Assembly (NCBI RefSeq): GCF_012912005.1
Contig: NZ_JABBEA010000002.1
Span: forward strand, 1 to 64,000
Direction of reading: 5' to 3'
Source: Paenibacillus sp. SZ31
Lineage (GTDB): Bacteria > Bacillota > Bacilli > Paenibacillales > Paenibacillaceae
DNA length: 64,000 nt
The notes below the pieces were generated by a model. It had not been told where the DNA came from, searched no databases, and worked only from the letters and a program-made list of their open reading frames with translations. Shown in pieces: positions 15,963 through 25,371 of this stretch. Each line of letters opens with the position of its first letter. The stretch's first letter is position 1. The translations under genes and the position numbers were made by a program.

Positions 15963-18011
15963 GTGGACACAATCTACCGTTTAGGCATAGATATCGGAGG
16001 TACTTTCACCGATGCGCTGGTGATGGATCATCAGGGCAGGGTGATTGCGGCGCTGAAGACGCCATCGATTGCAGCAGCTCCGGAACAGGCAATTTTTAAC
16101 GCACTGGATCAGCTCAAGGCGAGTGGCGTGAACATTCGTGAGATTGATCTGTTTGTTCATGGAACCACGCTCGGCGTAAACACGTTAATCGAACGAAATG
16201 GTGCGGTCACAGGTCTGCTGGTGACCAAAGGATTCCGTGATATTCTTGAAATCCGCCGGTTGCGACTTGAGGATACCACCAATCTGTATGGTGACAAGAC
16301 CGATGCGTTGGTACCGAGACATCGTGTGAAGGAAGTCGATGAACGGGTCATTGCGAGCGGGGGAATACTCCAGCCACTGAATCAGGAACAGCTGTTGCAA
16401 GCGGTGGATGAGCTGGTGGAGGATGGGGTTACCGCTTTGGCAATCAGTTTCTTACATGCTTATGTGAATCCTGTTCATGAACAGCTTGCGGAAGATCTGA
16501 TCAGGGAACGTTATCCGCAACTGTTCATCTGCCGAAGCAGCGCCATCTGGCCACAACAGCGTGAGTTCGAACGAACACTCGCAACGGCCATGAATGCTTA
16601 TGTAGGTGAACGAATGGGATCTTACTTCCTGCGTCTGCAAGAAGGGATTCAGGCTTATGGTCTCAAAGCCAACTTGCTGTCGACCATGTCCAACGGTGGA
16701 ATTATGACGGCTGCCAGAGCGGCTAATGAGCCGGTACGCACGCTCCTCTCCGGACCTGCTTCCGGTGTAATTGCCGCGACCCATATCGCTGAACGAGCTG
16801 GCATTCATCAGGTCATCACATTCGACATGGGCGGGACAAGCGTTGATGTCGCCCTAATTGACAAAGAACCTGCCTATTCATCCGAGAACAAAGTTGGAGA
16901 TTTTCCTGTCATCATTCCTGCTGTTGATGTAACAGCGATTGGAGCTGGTGGTGGTTCAATTGCATGGCTTGATTCCGTAGGCGTACTCAAAGTTGGACCG
17001 CGCAGCGCGGGAGCCAATCCCGGTCCGGCCTGCTATCAGCGCGGGGGAGAAGAGCCGACAACGACAGATGCCTATCTACAGCTCGGTATCCTGCATGCTG
17101 ACCGTTTCCTTGGCGGACAAATGCGTCTGTATCCCGAACTTGCAGAGCGTACTCTTTCCAATCTGGGAGAGAAGCTTGGATTGAATGCCGAACAGACTGC
17201 GCAAGCCATTCTCGATGTGGCAACCGCCAATATGTATGCCCAGTTTTCTCCCCTCATGGCTCGCAAGGGCGTTGATCCCCGCGATTTTACGTTGCTGGCA
17301 TATGGTGGAGCTGGCCCGATGCATGCTTTTCTGATGGCACGTGAGGTAGGTATCGGCAGGGTGCTGATCCCGCCATCTCCTGGAACACTGTGTGCCATGG
17401 GTTGCACGGTTGCCAATCTTCGCAATGATTTCGTTCATACGTTACACAAAAGCACCCAGACTCTGGAGCCCGGGGAGTTAAGCTCTCTTTTCACTAAGCT
17501 GGAAAACCAGGGACGTAGCTGGGTCGATGAGGAAGCCCGTGGTGGTGTCCAACTGGATAATATTTATTGCCTATACAGTGCGGATATGCGATATGAAGGA
17601 CAGGCTTTTGATCTAGAGGTCACGCTGACATTGGAAGAAATTGAAGATCCCCAAAAGGCAGGGATTAAATTCCATACGTCTTACCAAAATGTGTTTGGCA
17701 TTAGTCAGCCAGAGGCAGAGGTTATGTTTGTAAGTCTTCGAGCGACCATTGTTGGTGTTTTGCCTACCCATAACACGGCAGTTCCGGCAAATTTGCCATT
17801 CGATGAGAGTGAAACGGAAGAACGGATCATTACTTTTGACCATGTACAGCAGATTGCCAAAGTACTGAAAAGGGGACAGATTCCATCGGTGGATGCCCCC
17901 ATTCCCGGGCCCATTATTGTGGAGGAATATGATACAACGATCTTTATCCCGCCTGGATATAAGGTATACCGGGATGTGCACGGGAACGTGATTGGGGAGG
18001 TGGAAGCATGA
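15963..18011 (+). CDS. Hydantoinase/oxoprolinase family protein, subunit A (HyuA-like)
   Basis: ATP-dependent ring-opening amidohydrolase subunit acting on hydantoins, 5-oxoproline or related cyclic amides. The roughly 682-residue protein starts with the phosphate loop YRLGIDIGGTFTDALV, has VHGTTLGVNTLIERNG (near residue 73), TFDMGGTSVDVALI (near residue 292) and AIGAGGGSIAW, all of the ASKHA-like HyuA fold. AAAGGAG at 15948-15954 supports GTG 15963 over an ATG at 15933 without a ribosome site. Its stop overlaps the start of the B subunit by 4 bases, as usual for the complex. The substrate cannot be told from sequence. Confidence 0.87.
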   Translation: MDTIYRLGIDIGGTFTDALVMDHQGRVIAALKTPSIAAAPEQAIFNALDQLKASGVNIREIDLFVHGTTLGVNTLIERNGAVTGLLVTKGFRDILEIRRLRLEDTTNLYGDKTDALVPRHRVKEVDERVIASGGILQPLNQEQLLQAVDELVEDGVTALAISFLHAYVNPVHEQLAEDLIRERYPQLFICRSSAIWPQQREFERTLATAMNAYVGERMGSYFLRLQEGIQAYGLKANLLSTMSNGGIMTAARAANEPVRTLLSGPASGVIAATHIAERAGIHQVITFDMGGTSVDVALIDKEPAYSSENKVGDFPVIIPAVDVTAIGAGGGSIAWLDSVGVLKVGPRSAGANPGPACYQRGGEEPTTTDAYLQLGILHADRFLGGQMRLYPELAERTLSNLGEKLGLNAEQTAQAILDVATANMYAQFSPLMARKGVDPRDFTLLAYGGAGPMHAFLMAREVGIGRVLIPPSPGTLCAMGCTVANLRNDFVHTLHKSTQTLEPGELSSLFTKLENQGRSWVDEEARGGVQLDNIYCLYSADMRYEGQAFDLEVTLTLEEIEDPQKAGIKFHTSYQNVFGISQPEAEVMFVSLRATIVGVLPTHNTAVPANLPFDESETEERIITFDHVQQIAKVLKRGQIPSVDAPIPGPIIVEEYDTTIFIPPGYKVYRDVHGNVIGEVEA

Positions 18012-19981
18012 TCGGCGACAAAGTCTTTCTTGAGATTTTCAACAACCGGATTCAGGCCGCCGTGGAAGAAATGGCGAATGTCGTTTTACGGACAGGATTC
18101 ACCGCTTTTGTCAAAGAAACGGGCGATTTTGGAACCTACCTTTTATCTCCCTCCGGGGAAACGTTCGGGTCGCCGCTGGAGACAGGGTACAATCTGTCCT
18201 TGGGCATTCCTGCTGCTGCGACCATTAACAGCATAGAAGACTGGGAAGAAGGGGATCTCGTCATATGCAATGATCCTTATTCCACCAAAGGCATGGTCAC
18301 ACACCTTCCAGATATTCATCTCATCAAGCCTTATTTTCACGAAGGGAGAATCATCGCTTACGGCATGTGCTTTGTTCATTCATCCGATGTGGGCGGCAAG
18401 GTACCGGGGAGCGTATCTCCCAGTGCCTACGATATTCATATGGAAGGCATTCGGATTGCACCAGTCAAGCTGTATGAAGCCGGTGTTCTGAACGAGCAGA
18501 TCCTGCGAATGTTTATGGACAACAGCCGAATTCCGGAGCAGAATCTCGGTGATCTCAAAGCGCTTATGGCTGCGTTGAATCGGGGAGAGCAGCGGCTTGG
18601 GGAACTTATTTCACGATATGGCGTGGAGAAAATCGAGCAGGGCATCGAACATTTGCTGGAATACGCCGAGCTGAAGGCTCGTGCCATCGTGCAGGATATT
18701 CCGGACGGTTCTTATGACTTCTGGGATTACCTGGAGAAAGGCCCAGGAGGATATCCTATCCGGTTACGCTGCAGAATGACGATTGCAGGCAGTGACATTC
18801 ATCTGGACTTTAGTGGCACCGATCCTCAGGTAAGGGCTTCATTCAACATTCCTACCCACAACCAACAGGGGCATTACATGCTTGTGCCCGCACTCATTCG
18901 TTATTTCCGTACGCTCGATCCGACGATTCCATGGAATTCGGGCATGATTCGTATGGTGCGAAATTACGCGCCGCCTGCTTCCGTACTTAACCCGGAGCCG
19001 ATGGCAGCTGTTGGGGCACGTGCTGCGACCTTTATCCGGCTGATGGACGTTATCACGGGTGCTTTGGGGAAAGCTCAGGCCAGCAAGGTTCCCGCGGCAG
19101 GAGCTGGACAAGCCTGCATCGTCATGATGGCGATGACAGATGCATCCGATGGCAAGAAAAAGGTGGGCGTAATTCAGCCGATCTGCGGAGGTTCGGGAGC
19201 AAGGCCGATGAAAGACGGAATTGATGGCATGGATTTTGCCGTTGGTCATCTTCGGAATATCCCTGCGGAAACAGTGGAATCCGAGATGCCTGTGTTGATC
19301 GAGCATTATGGTCTTCGTGCGGATTCGGCAGGTGCGGGAACCTTCCGCGGGGGAAGCGGAATTGACCTGTGCGTCAGAATTCTGACACCCGATACCGTAA
19401 TGACGGCCAGAAACATGGAGCGTATGGAGTTTCAGCCCTGGGGCAGGCTCGGTGGCGGCGTAGGTTCACATGGAGAAGCGATTCTCAATGCTGGACGTGC
19501 AAGTGAGGATCATCTGGGAAGAATTGATGAGTTGTTACTTCAGCCTGGAGAAACGGTTACATTTCTTTCACAAGGTGGAGGCGGATATGGCGATCCATTT
19601 GAGCGTGATTCACGTCTGGTTCTGGAGGATGTAAGAAGTGGGCTGGTATCCACTGAGAAAGCCCTTGAGTTATACGGTGTTGTGATTGACGGCCTGGAGC
19701 TGAACGAGAGCGATACCGAACAATTGCGCGCCAAGCGACCACGTCAGCAGGAGGAATTCGCATATGGCAAAGCACGGGAGCAATTTGAAGCCATATGGAG
19801 CGATGAGATGCAGGTATCACTGAATCATGCATTGCTGAGTGCTCCGCTTGCATTGAGAGACTACCTGAAGCGTCAGACCATGGGAGTTGTAGAGGAGAAT
19901 TACAAGGATTCCCTGTCTGTAAATCCAGGGGAGATATCCGACATTATGGAAGGGTTACGCCAGAAAATAGGTTTGCATTGA
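18008..19981 (+). CDS. Hydantoinase/oxoprolinase family protein, subunit B (HyuB-like)
   Basis: Partner subunit of the ATP-dependent cyclic-amide hydrolase. The protein has 657 residues, a normal HyuB length. Family segments include ICNDPYSTKGMVTHLPDIH (near residue 87), FVHSSDVGGKVPGS (near residue 122), and C-terminal AGTFRGGSGIDL and FLSQGGGGYGDPFER. It starts at ATG 18008, overlapping hyuA as ATGA behind a GGGGAGG ribosome site. It is followed by the four genes of an ABC importer, so the imported compound is probably the substrate or its precursor. Confidence 0.88.
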   Translation: MIGDKVFLEIFNNRIQAAVEEMANVVLRTGFTAFVKETGDFGTYLLSPSGETFGSPLETGYNLSLGIPAAATINSIEDWEEGDLVICNDPYSTKGMVTHLPDIHLIKPYFHEGRIIAYGMCFVHSSDVGGKVPGSVSPSAYDIHMEGIRIAPVKLYEAGVLNEQILRMFMDNSRIPEQNLGDLKALMAALNRGEQRLGELISRYGVEKIEQGIEHLLEYAELKARAIVQDIPDGSYDFWDYLEKGPGGYPIRLRCRMTIAGSDIHLDFSGTDPQVRASFNIPTHNQQGHYMLVPALIRYFRTLDPTIPWNSGMIRMVRNYAPPASVLNPEPMAAVGARAATFIRLMDVITGALGKAQASKVPAAGAGQACIVMMAMTDASDGKKKVGVIQPICGGSGARPMKDGIDGMDFAVGHLRNIPAETVESEMPVLIEHYGLRADSAGAGTFRGGSGIDLCVRILTPDTVMTARNMERMEFQPWGRLGGGVGSHGEAILNAGRASEDHLGRIDELLLQPGETVTFLSQGGGGYGDPFERDSRLVLEDVRSGLVSTEKALELYGVVIDGLELNESDTEQLRAKRPRQQEEFAYGKAREQFEAIWSDEMQVSLNHALLSAPLALRDYLKRQTMGVVEENYKDSLSVNPGEISDIMEGLRQKIGLH

Positions 19982-20050
19982 TCAAGTGTAAGGAGACTAT
20001 TTAGTTCTTGTCTTATCGATATAACCAACTACATGGATGGGGGAATTAGC

Positions 20051-21187
20051 ATGTTCAAATCAAACAAAAAACGCTTTCTCAGCCTTGCCTCACTGACACT
20101 GGCCGGTACATTGGTGCTTTCCGCCTGCGGTGGAGCAGGCAGTACAAGTAATACTGCCGGAGAGACCGGATCTTCAGGAGCGAGCGGAGACAAAGTTAAG
20201 CTGACGATGTTTATCTGGGCGGGTTCCAATCAAGACGTCGTTCCGAAAGAAGTAGTCGCCGAGTATGTGAAAGAACATCCCAACGTTGAAGTCACCTTTG
20301 AGGAATCCTCCAATTCGGTAATGTACCCGAAGATGGTCGCTGGCAAGCAGGCTGATGCCAACAATCCGGTCGTCAACTTCGGTTACTTCAATGCAGATGC
20401 AACGGCTAAAGGCTTGAATGATGACATGTGGGAGCCACTGGATACAAGTATCGTGACCAATATCAAGGATATTCCGGAGTCCTTCCACAAGCCAGACAAT
20501 AAAGGTGTGGTCTGGGGCGTTTCGAGCTTCGCCTTAGTGTATAACAAAGACCTTGTGAAAACGCCGCCTACCAGCTGGAACGATCTATGGGATAACGAAG
20601 AGTTCAAAGGAAAAACTGCGCTCTGGGACTACATGTTCTATTCCTATATCTCCCCACTTATTGCTACCAAAGGTCAAGAGATTGGTGCATCCTATGAAAA
20701 TCCCGAGCCAGCCTTCCAGTTCTGGGCAGATCGTAGTGACCAGATTGGCACATTGGTTTCATCCAATGATCAGCTGAAGGCACTGCTGGAGTCAGGTGAT
20801 GCTCTCATTGCCCCATTCAGTGCACAGGTTGCACAGACATGGATTGATGGCGGTTCTCCACTTGCCGTAGCGTATCCGAGTGAAGGTGCGATCTCCTTCC
20901 CGTACACACTTCAGGTCGTGAAGGGCTCAACACCTGAGCAGGCACGTGTTGCAAATGAGATTATCAACGAATTGTTGAGCGCAGAGGCGTTGTCACAATA
21001 TGCAGAAGCAACGGGTACGCCAGTAACCAGTACGACAGCTGCAATTCCGGACAAGTACAAGGATGATCCTTCTTTCTCCGTGGAAACGCAAAGTAACGGC
21101 ATTAATCCAGACTGGGATGTGCTTGCACAGAACAGCTCTTCCTGGAAAGAACTATGGGACCGTCTCGTGAAAACAAAGCTTCAATAA
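20051..21187 (+). CDS. ABC transporter substrate-binding lipoprotein (polyamine/PotD-like family)
   Basis: An extracellular solute-binding protein of about 378 residues, anchored as a lipoprotein. The signal peptide KRFLSLASLTLAGTLVLSAC ends in the lipobox LSAC, and a Ser/Gly/Thr-rich linker follows. The mature part resembles spermidine/putrescine-type binding proteins (LTMFIWAGSNQ; WGVSSFALVYNKDLV; PPTSWNDLWD). ATG 20051 follows TGGGGGAATT; an upstream ATG at 20033 lies before it. It is the first of four transporter genes between hyuB and the M24 gene, and delivers the operon's unknown substrate. Confidence 0.87.
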   Translation: MFKSNKKRFLSLASLTLAGTLVLSACGGAGSTSNTAGETGSSGASGDKVKLTMFIWAGSNQDVVPKEVVAEYVKEHPNVEVTFEESSNSVMYPKMVAGKQADANNPVVNFGYFNADATAKGLNDDMWEPLDTSIVTNIKDIPESFHKPDNKGVVWGVSSFALVYNKDLVKTPPTSWNDLWDNEEFKGKTALWDYMFYSYISPLIATKGQEIGASYENPEPAFQFWADRSDQIGTLVSSNDQLKALLESGDALIAPFSAQVAQTWIDGGSPLAVAYPSEGAISFPYTLQVVKGSTPEQARVANEIINELLSAEALSQYAEATGTPVTSTTAAIPDKYKDDPSFSVETQSNGINPDWDVLAQNSSSWKELWDRLVKTKLQ

Positions 21188-21259
21188 AAGGATTGTTGAC
21201 AGGCAGACAATAATTCCGGGTTCTGCTCTGAACCCGGAATGGATGGGAGGGAATCAGAG

Positions 21260-22390
21260 ATGAGCAGCGGACAAGAGACCATATCCATTGAAACAAGGAA
21301 AGTCACGAAGACATATGGTGAGCGAGCCGCCGTTGATCAAGTAACACTCCAAGTGAAAAAGGGAGAATTCGTTTCCTTGCTTGGTCCGAGTGGCTGTGGC
21401 AAAACAACACTGCTGCGCATGCTTGGCGGACTTGAACAACCGGATCAGGGTACCATTATGTTGGGAGGTCGGGATGTTACCGGCATTCCGGCCTATGGAC
21501 GCAATAGCAATATGATTTTTCAGCAGCTTGCGCTGTTCCCTCATATGGATGTATTCAACAACATTGCCTATGGGCTAAAGGTGAAGAAGTTACCAAAAGC
21601 CGATATCAAACGGCAGGTAGGTGAAATGCTTGATCTGGTCCAGCTCGGAGACTATGGCAGGCGTGCTGTATCCGAGCTGTCTGGAGGGCAGGCCCAACGT
21701 GTCGCCATTGCTCGCGCACTGATCAACAGACCCGAAGTGCTGTTGCTTGACGAACCTCTCTCTGCATTGGACATGCAACTGCGTCTCGATATGCAACGTG
21801 AACTGAAACGCATACAGCGCGAGTTCGGCGGAACGTTTATCTTTGTAACGCATGATCAGAGCGAAGCCATGAACATGTCTGACCGAATTGGCGTCATGCG
21901 CGCCGGAAAGCTGCTGCAATACGCAACCCCTGATGAAATCTATGAGAGACCGGTCGATAGCTTCGTGGCCAAGTTTATTGGAGATACCAATCTCTTTGAG
22001 ACGGAAGTGTTGGGGCATGATGTGAATGGAATTCGGGTGGATTGCTTCGGCAAGCCATTGCTGGTGAAAGTCAGTGATGGCAATGCCGTACCGAAAGCGG
22101 GAGCAAGACATTCCTTATCGATCCGCATTGAGTATATTCGACTCGGAGCAGATGCAACTCATTGCCTGAACAAGCTGGATGGACACGTGATTGAAGCGGT
22201 GTATGGCGGAGCAAATATTCGATACAGTGTGCAGATTGCTGAAGGTTTTCTGGTTCAGGCCAGTGTGCTGCATCAGCGGGGAGCTTCACGTTATAGTCCA
22301 GGTGAGCCAATAGAAATTGGCTTTGACCCGGAGGACGCGCTCTTGTTATCTGAACCCATGCATGACCGTGTACAGGGGGCAGGAATATGA
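21260..22390 (+). CDS. ABC transporter ATP-binding protein (PotA-like)
   Basis: Energises the importer. The roughly 376-residue protein has Walker A GPSGCGKTTLLRML (near residue 40), the Q-loop in MIFQQLALFPHM, the signature LSGGQAQRVAIARAL (near residue 138), Walker B VLLLDEPLSALD and the switch His in FVTHDQSEAMNM. A C-terminal TOBE-type domain (from about 240) is typical of polyamine and sugar ABC ATPases. GGGAGGG supports ATG 21260 over the upstream ATG 21239. The stop overlaps the first permease gene by 4 bases. Confidence 0.92.
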   Translation: MSSGQETISIETRKVTKTYGERAAVDQVTLQVKKGEFVSLLGPSGCGKTTLLRMLGGLEQPDQGTIMLGGRDVTGIPAYGRNSNMIFQQLALFPHMDVFNNIAYGLKVKKLPKADIKRQVGEMLDLVQLGDYGRRAVSELSGGQAQRVAIARALINRPEVLLLDEPLSALDMQLRLDMQRELKRIQREFGGTFIFVTHDQSEAMNMSDRIGVMRAGKLLQYATPDEIYERPVDSFVAKFIGDTNLFETEVLGHDVNGIRVDCFGKPLLVKVSDGNAVPKAGARHSLSIRIEYIRLGADATHCLNKLDGHVIEAVYGGANIRYSVQIAEGFLVQASVLHQRGASRYSPGEPIEIGFDPEDALLLSEPMHDRVQGAGI

Positions 22391-23304
22391 ACCGGATCGC
22401 GGAACGAATCGTGAATCTGTATTCCTTTGGAAATCGCACATGGGTAACCCGGTTGTTGCTTCTGTTGCCTGCACTTGCTCTGATGGGCATCGTGTATCTG
22501 GGCGGGTTGCTGATCTTTGGCAGATATAGCTTCGATATTTATGAGAATGGAAAGCTTATTCGTGGCTGGGATTCGGGGGCCTATCGTGCATTTCTGTCTG
22601 ATCCTTACTATTGGAAGCTGATTGGCACAACGTTTCGCATTGCCTTCAAGGTTACGCTATGGAGTCTACTGCTTGCCTATCCACTGGCGTATTGTATAGC
22701 GGGTCTAAAGAAGCCTGGCATGAAGCAATTGTTGCTGCTGCTCACGTTTCTTCCACTACTGGTCAGCGCGGTTGTGCGTTCTTACGGATGGCAGCTGTTG
22801 CTGTCCAAACAGGGCTTCATGAACTGGTTGTTTATCCGGCTGGGACTTACCGATGAAGGATTCAGCATGATCTACAACGAGACCGGTGTTGTTGTCGCGC
22901 TTGTCCATATCTTCCTGCCATTTATGGTCTTTCCGATCCTGAATGTACTCTCTCAAAGTGACGCTTCCTTAAAGGCAGCTGCTCAGGATTTGGGGGCGGG
23001 CAGCTGGCGAACGTTCCTGACCATTACCCTGCCTTTATCGGCAAGAGGCATTGCAAGCGGGGTACAAATTGTGTTCACGCTGTGCCTCACCGCATTCACC
23101 ACACCTCAGCTAATCGGCGGGGGAAGAGTCATGACACTTCCGGTATTTATATACCAGCGTACCTTGGACACGAACTGGCCGATGGCTGCGGTTGCCAGCC
23201 TGTTCTTGCTTGTGTCTTCCATTGTCGTCTCGTTGCTTGTGAATAAAGGGGCGGAAATGTTGATGTTCCGTCGTTCCCGTAAGGGAGGTCAGGCGTATGG
23301 TTAA
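22387..23304 (+). CDS. ABC transporter permease (PotB-like)
   Basis: A membrane subunit of 305 residues with about six hydrophobic segments; the first is at residues 20-44 (TRLLLLLPALALMGIVYLGG). The EAA loop that contacts the ATPase is DASLKAAAQDLGAGSWRTF (near residue 195). It begins at ATG 22387 overlapping the ATPase gene, and its end overlaps the second permease by 8 bases. The pair forms a heterodimeric pore for the HyuAB-linked importer. Confidence 0.9.
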   Translation: MNRIAERIVNLYSFGNRTWVTRLLLLLPALALMGIVYLGGLLIFGRYSFDIYENGKLIRGWDSGAYRAFLSDPYYWKLIGTTFRIAFKVTLWSLLLAYPLAYCIAGLKKPGMKQLLLLLTFLPLLVSAVVRSYGWQLLLSKQGFMNWLFIRLGLTDEGFSMIYNETGVVVALVHIFLPFMVFPILNVLSQSDASLKAAAQDLGAGSWRTFLTITLPLSARGIASGVQIVFTLCLTAFTTPQLIGGGRVMTLPVFIYQRTLDTNWPMAAVASLFLLVSSIVVSLLVNKGAEMLMFRRSRKGGQAYG

Positions 23305-24142
23305 GTCGAATAGGGGCACCAAGCTGCTGCTCTATATCTTTGTGGGCGCCGTAGCGATTTATCTGCTGTTGCCGCTGCTGATGATTATGTTGACATCTGT
23401 AGGCTCCGGTTCAGCCAGTAAATTCCCGCCAGAAGGTCTAACCCTGAAATGGTATGCCAATCTGGGTGAACAGACCCAGTTTCTCGATGCATTCAAAAAC
23501 AGCCTCATTGCTTCGACAGGGGCGGTTCTGCTGGCTTTGATTACGGGTACACTTGCTGCGCTAGCGATCGTGCAGTATCCCTTCCCGGGTTCTGGTATCT
23601 TAAGGGCATTTTTTGTATCTCCGATGGTTATGCCCAAAATTACGCTGGGTATCGCATATTTAATTTTATTCTCGAAAATGCATATTGCAGGCGGATTGTT
23701 TGCACTTATTTTGGGTGAAGCGGTCATTGTACTTCCATTCGTGCTCACTCTTGTGGGCAGTGCATTAGCCAATCTGCACCCGGCTCACCGGGAAGCTGCC
23801 GCGGACCTTGGCGCAGGACCGATGCGTATCTTTTTCACAATTACGCTGCCGCAGCTCCGACTATCCCTGCTTTTGTCAGGGTCAATCGCTTTTGTCTTCA
23901 CTTTCGATCAGGTAGAGGCTGCTCTGTTGCTGCTCCGTCAGGACAGCTACACGTTGCCAATACAGCTGTTCCTGTATATGGAGAAATGGCAGGATCCAAC
24001 GATTGCTGTTGTATCTGTAGTGTTGATCGCTTTTGCACTGGCTCTGTTTATGACGATTAAACTAGTTTTGCGCTCTGTACCAGGACTTGAGAGTTTGTTT
24101 GGTCGCAGGAAAACAAAAGGAGGTCTGGATCAAAATGAATAA
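23297..24142 (+). CDS. ABC transporter permease (PotC-like)
   Basis: The second membrane subunit, 281 residues and about six membrane helices. The EAA loop is HREAAADLGAGPMRIFF (near residue 165). GGGAGG precedes ATG 23297. The last codons overlap the start of the M24 gene by 8 bases, so all genes from the ATPase to the peptidase are translationally coupled. Confidence 0.9.
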   Translation: MVKSNRGTKLLLYIFVGAVAIYLLLPLLMIMLTSVGSGSASKFPPEGLTLKWYANLGEQTQFLDAFKNSLIASTGAVLLALITGTLAALAIVQYPFPGSGILRAFFVSPMVMPKITLGIAYLILFSKMHIAGGLFALILGEAVIVLPFVLTLVGSALANLHPAHREAAADLGAGPMRIFFTITLPQLRLSLLLSGSIAFVFTFDQVEAALLLLRQDSYTLPIQLFLYMEKWQDPTIAVVSVVLIAFALALFMTIKLVLRSVPGLESLFGRRKTKGGLDQNE

Positions 24143-25352
24143 TGCACAGCATCTCTCCCATAGCTCAGGTCTGAATCGGGATCGGGCGGAAGAAGTGATG
24201 AAAGCGCAGGGGCTAAGTGCCCTGATTGCAACTACTCCAGAGAACATTCACTATGTCATCGGGTCCCAGCTGCGTGCAAGCAACTGGACCATGCAGATTT
24301 ATGCTATTTTACCTGCCGACAGAACTGCAAAGCCATGTATCATCATTCCGACGAATCGGTTGGGCGTTGTGGCTCAGTTCGGTATCACGGGGGTGGACAT
24401 ATTTGCCTACAGTGACTTCTTCGTGGAAGGTTCAATTGAAGGCAAACCTTCCACGGACGACATTGATCTATTCTATTCTCTCCTGCAAACGACGGTTATT
24501 CATCCAGGTCCTCTAGAAGCACTCAAGGCAGCATTAAAACAGCTTGAGATCGAAGATCAGCCGATTGGAATCGATGAGATGCGGATCGCTCCCGATATTC
24601 TGGCTAGAATCAGGGAGGAGCTTCCTGAAAGGCCGGTGGTTTCCGCATATAAACTGTTCCGACAAATCCGCCTGGTTAAGACACCTTTCGAAATCGAGCA
24701 ACTGCGCCAGGCTGCCCAATTAAATGAACGGATTGAGCAGGAGCTGATTGACCTGATTGCAGCAGGTGTTCATGAGAAGCAACTTGCCGATCATTATCGT
24801 CTGGCTGTGATGAGAGCAGGTGGAACTCCGGCAATGACTGCAGTAGGGGCAGGGCCACGTAGTGCGCTGCCACTCATCGAAAATTATTTTCATACGATTG
24901 AGACTGGAGATCAGGTCCGTTTCGATCTCTGCCTGCAGCTGGAAGGATACTGGGGGGATACGGGCCGCACGGTTGTTGCAGGTGAGCCTACCGCTTGGAT
25001 GAAAAAGCATTTTGATGCAGTCAAAAGTGGATGGGAGACGGCACTCGAAACGGTGCGCCCTGGCGTCAAGGCTTCGGAAGTATTCCATGCCGCAGTGTCT
25101 CGCGTACAGCGTGAGGGAATTCCGCATTACCGACGCCAGCATGTCGGACATGCCATTGGCTTGGAACTGTACGACGATATGACTCTCTCCCCTGGTGACC
25201 AGCGCATACTGGAGCCCGGTATGGTGCTATGTGTCGAGGTACCTTATTACGAGCTCGGTGCTGGTGGCTTCCAAATCGAGGATACAGTTGTCGTAACTCC
25301 AGATGGTTATGAGTTTCTAACTCATATGGAACGGAAACTGTTCACCAAATAA
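24135..25352 (+). CDS. M24-family metallopeptidase (Xaa-Pro dipeptidase/creatinase fold)
   Basis: A cytosolic two-domain enzyme of about 405 residues: a creatinase-type N-terminal domain (to about 150) and a pita-bread M24 domain. Metal ligands of the family are visible: the Asp pair in FDLCLQLEGYWGDTGRT, the His in GHAIGLELYD, and Glu residues in LCVEVPYYE and FQIEDTV. Family members hydrolyse Xaa-Pro peptides, creatine or ectoine. Next to HyuAB and an importer, a role in opening or trimming a cyclic or N-substituted amide is plausible, but the substrate is open. AAAGGAGG favours ATG 24135 over an earlier frame start at 24087. Confidence 0.87.
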   Translation: MNNAQHLSHSSGLNRDRAEEVMKAQGLSALIATTPENIHYVIGSQLRASNWTMQIYAILPADRTAKPCIIIPTNRLGVVAQFGITGVDIFAYSDFFVEGSIEGKPSTDDIDLFYSLLQTTVIHPGPLEALKAALKQLEIEDQPIGIDEMRIAPDILARIREELPERPVVSAYKLFRQIRLVKTPFEIEQLRQAAQLNERIEQELIDLIAAGVHEKQLADHYRLAVMRAGGTPAMTAVGAGPRSALPLIENYFHTIETGDQVRFDLCLQLEGYWGDTGRTVVAGEPTAWMKKHFDAVKSGWETALETVRPGVKASEVFHAAVSRVQREGIPHYRRQHVGHAIGLELYDDMTLSPGDQRILEPGMVLCVEVPYYELGAGGFQIEDTVVVTPDGYEFLTHMERKLFTK

Positions 25353-25371
25353 CGATAAATGGAAGGCTTCA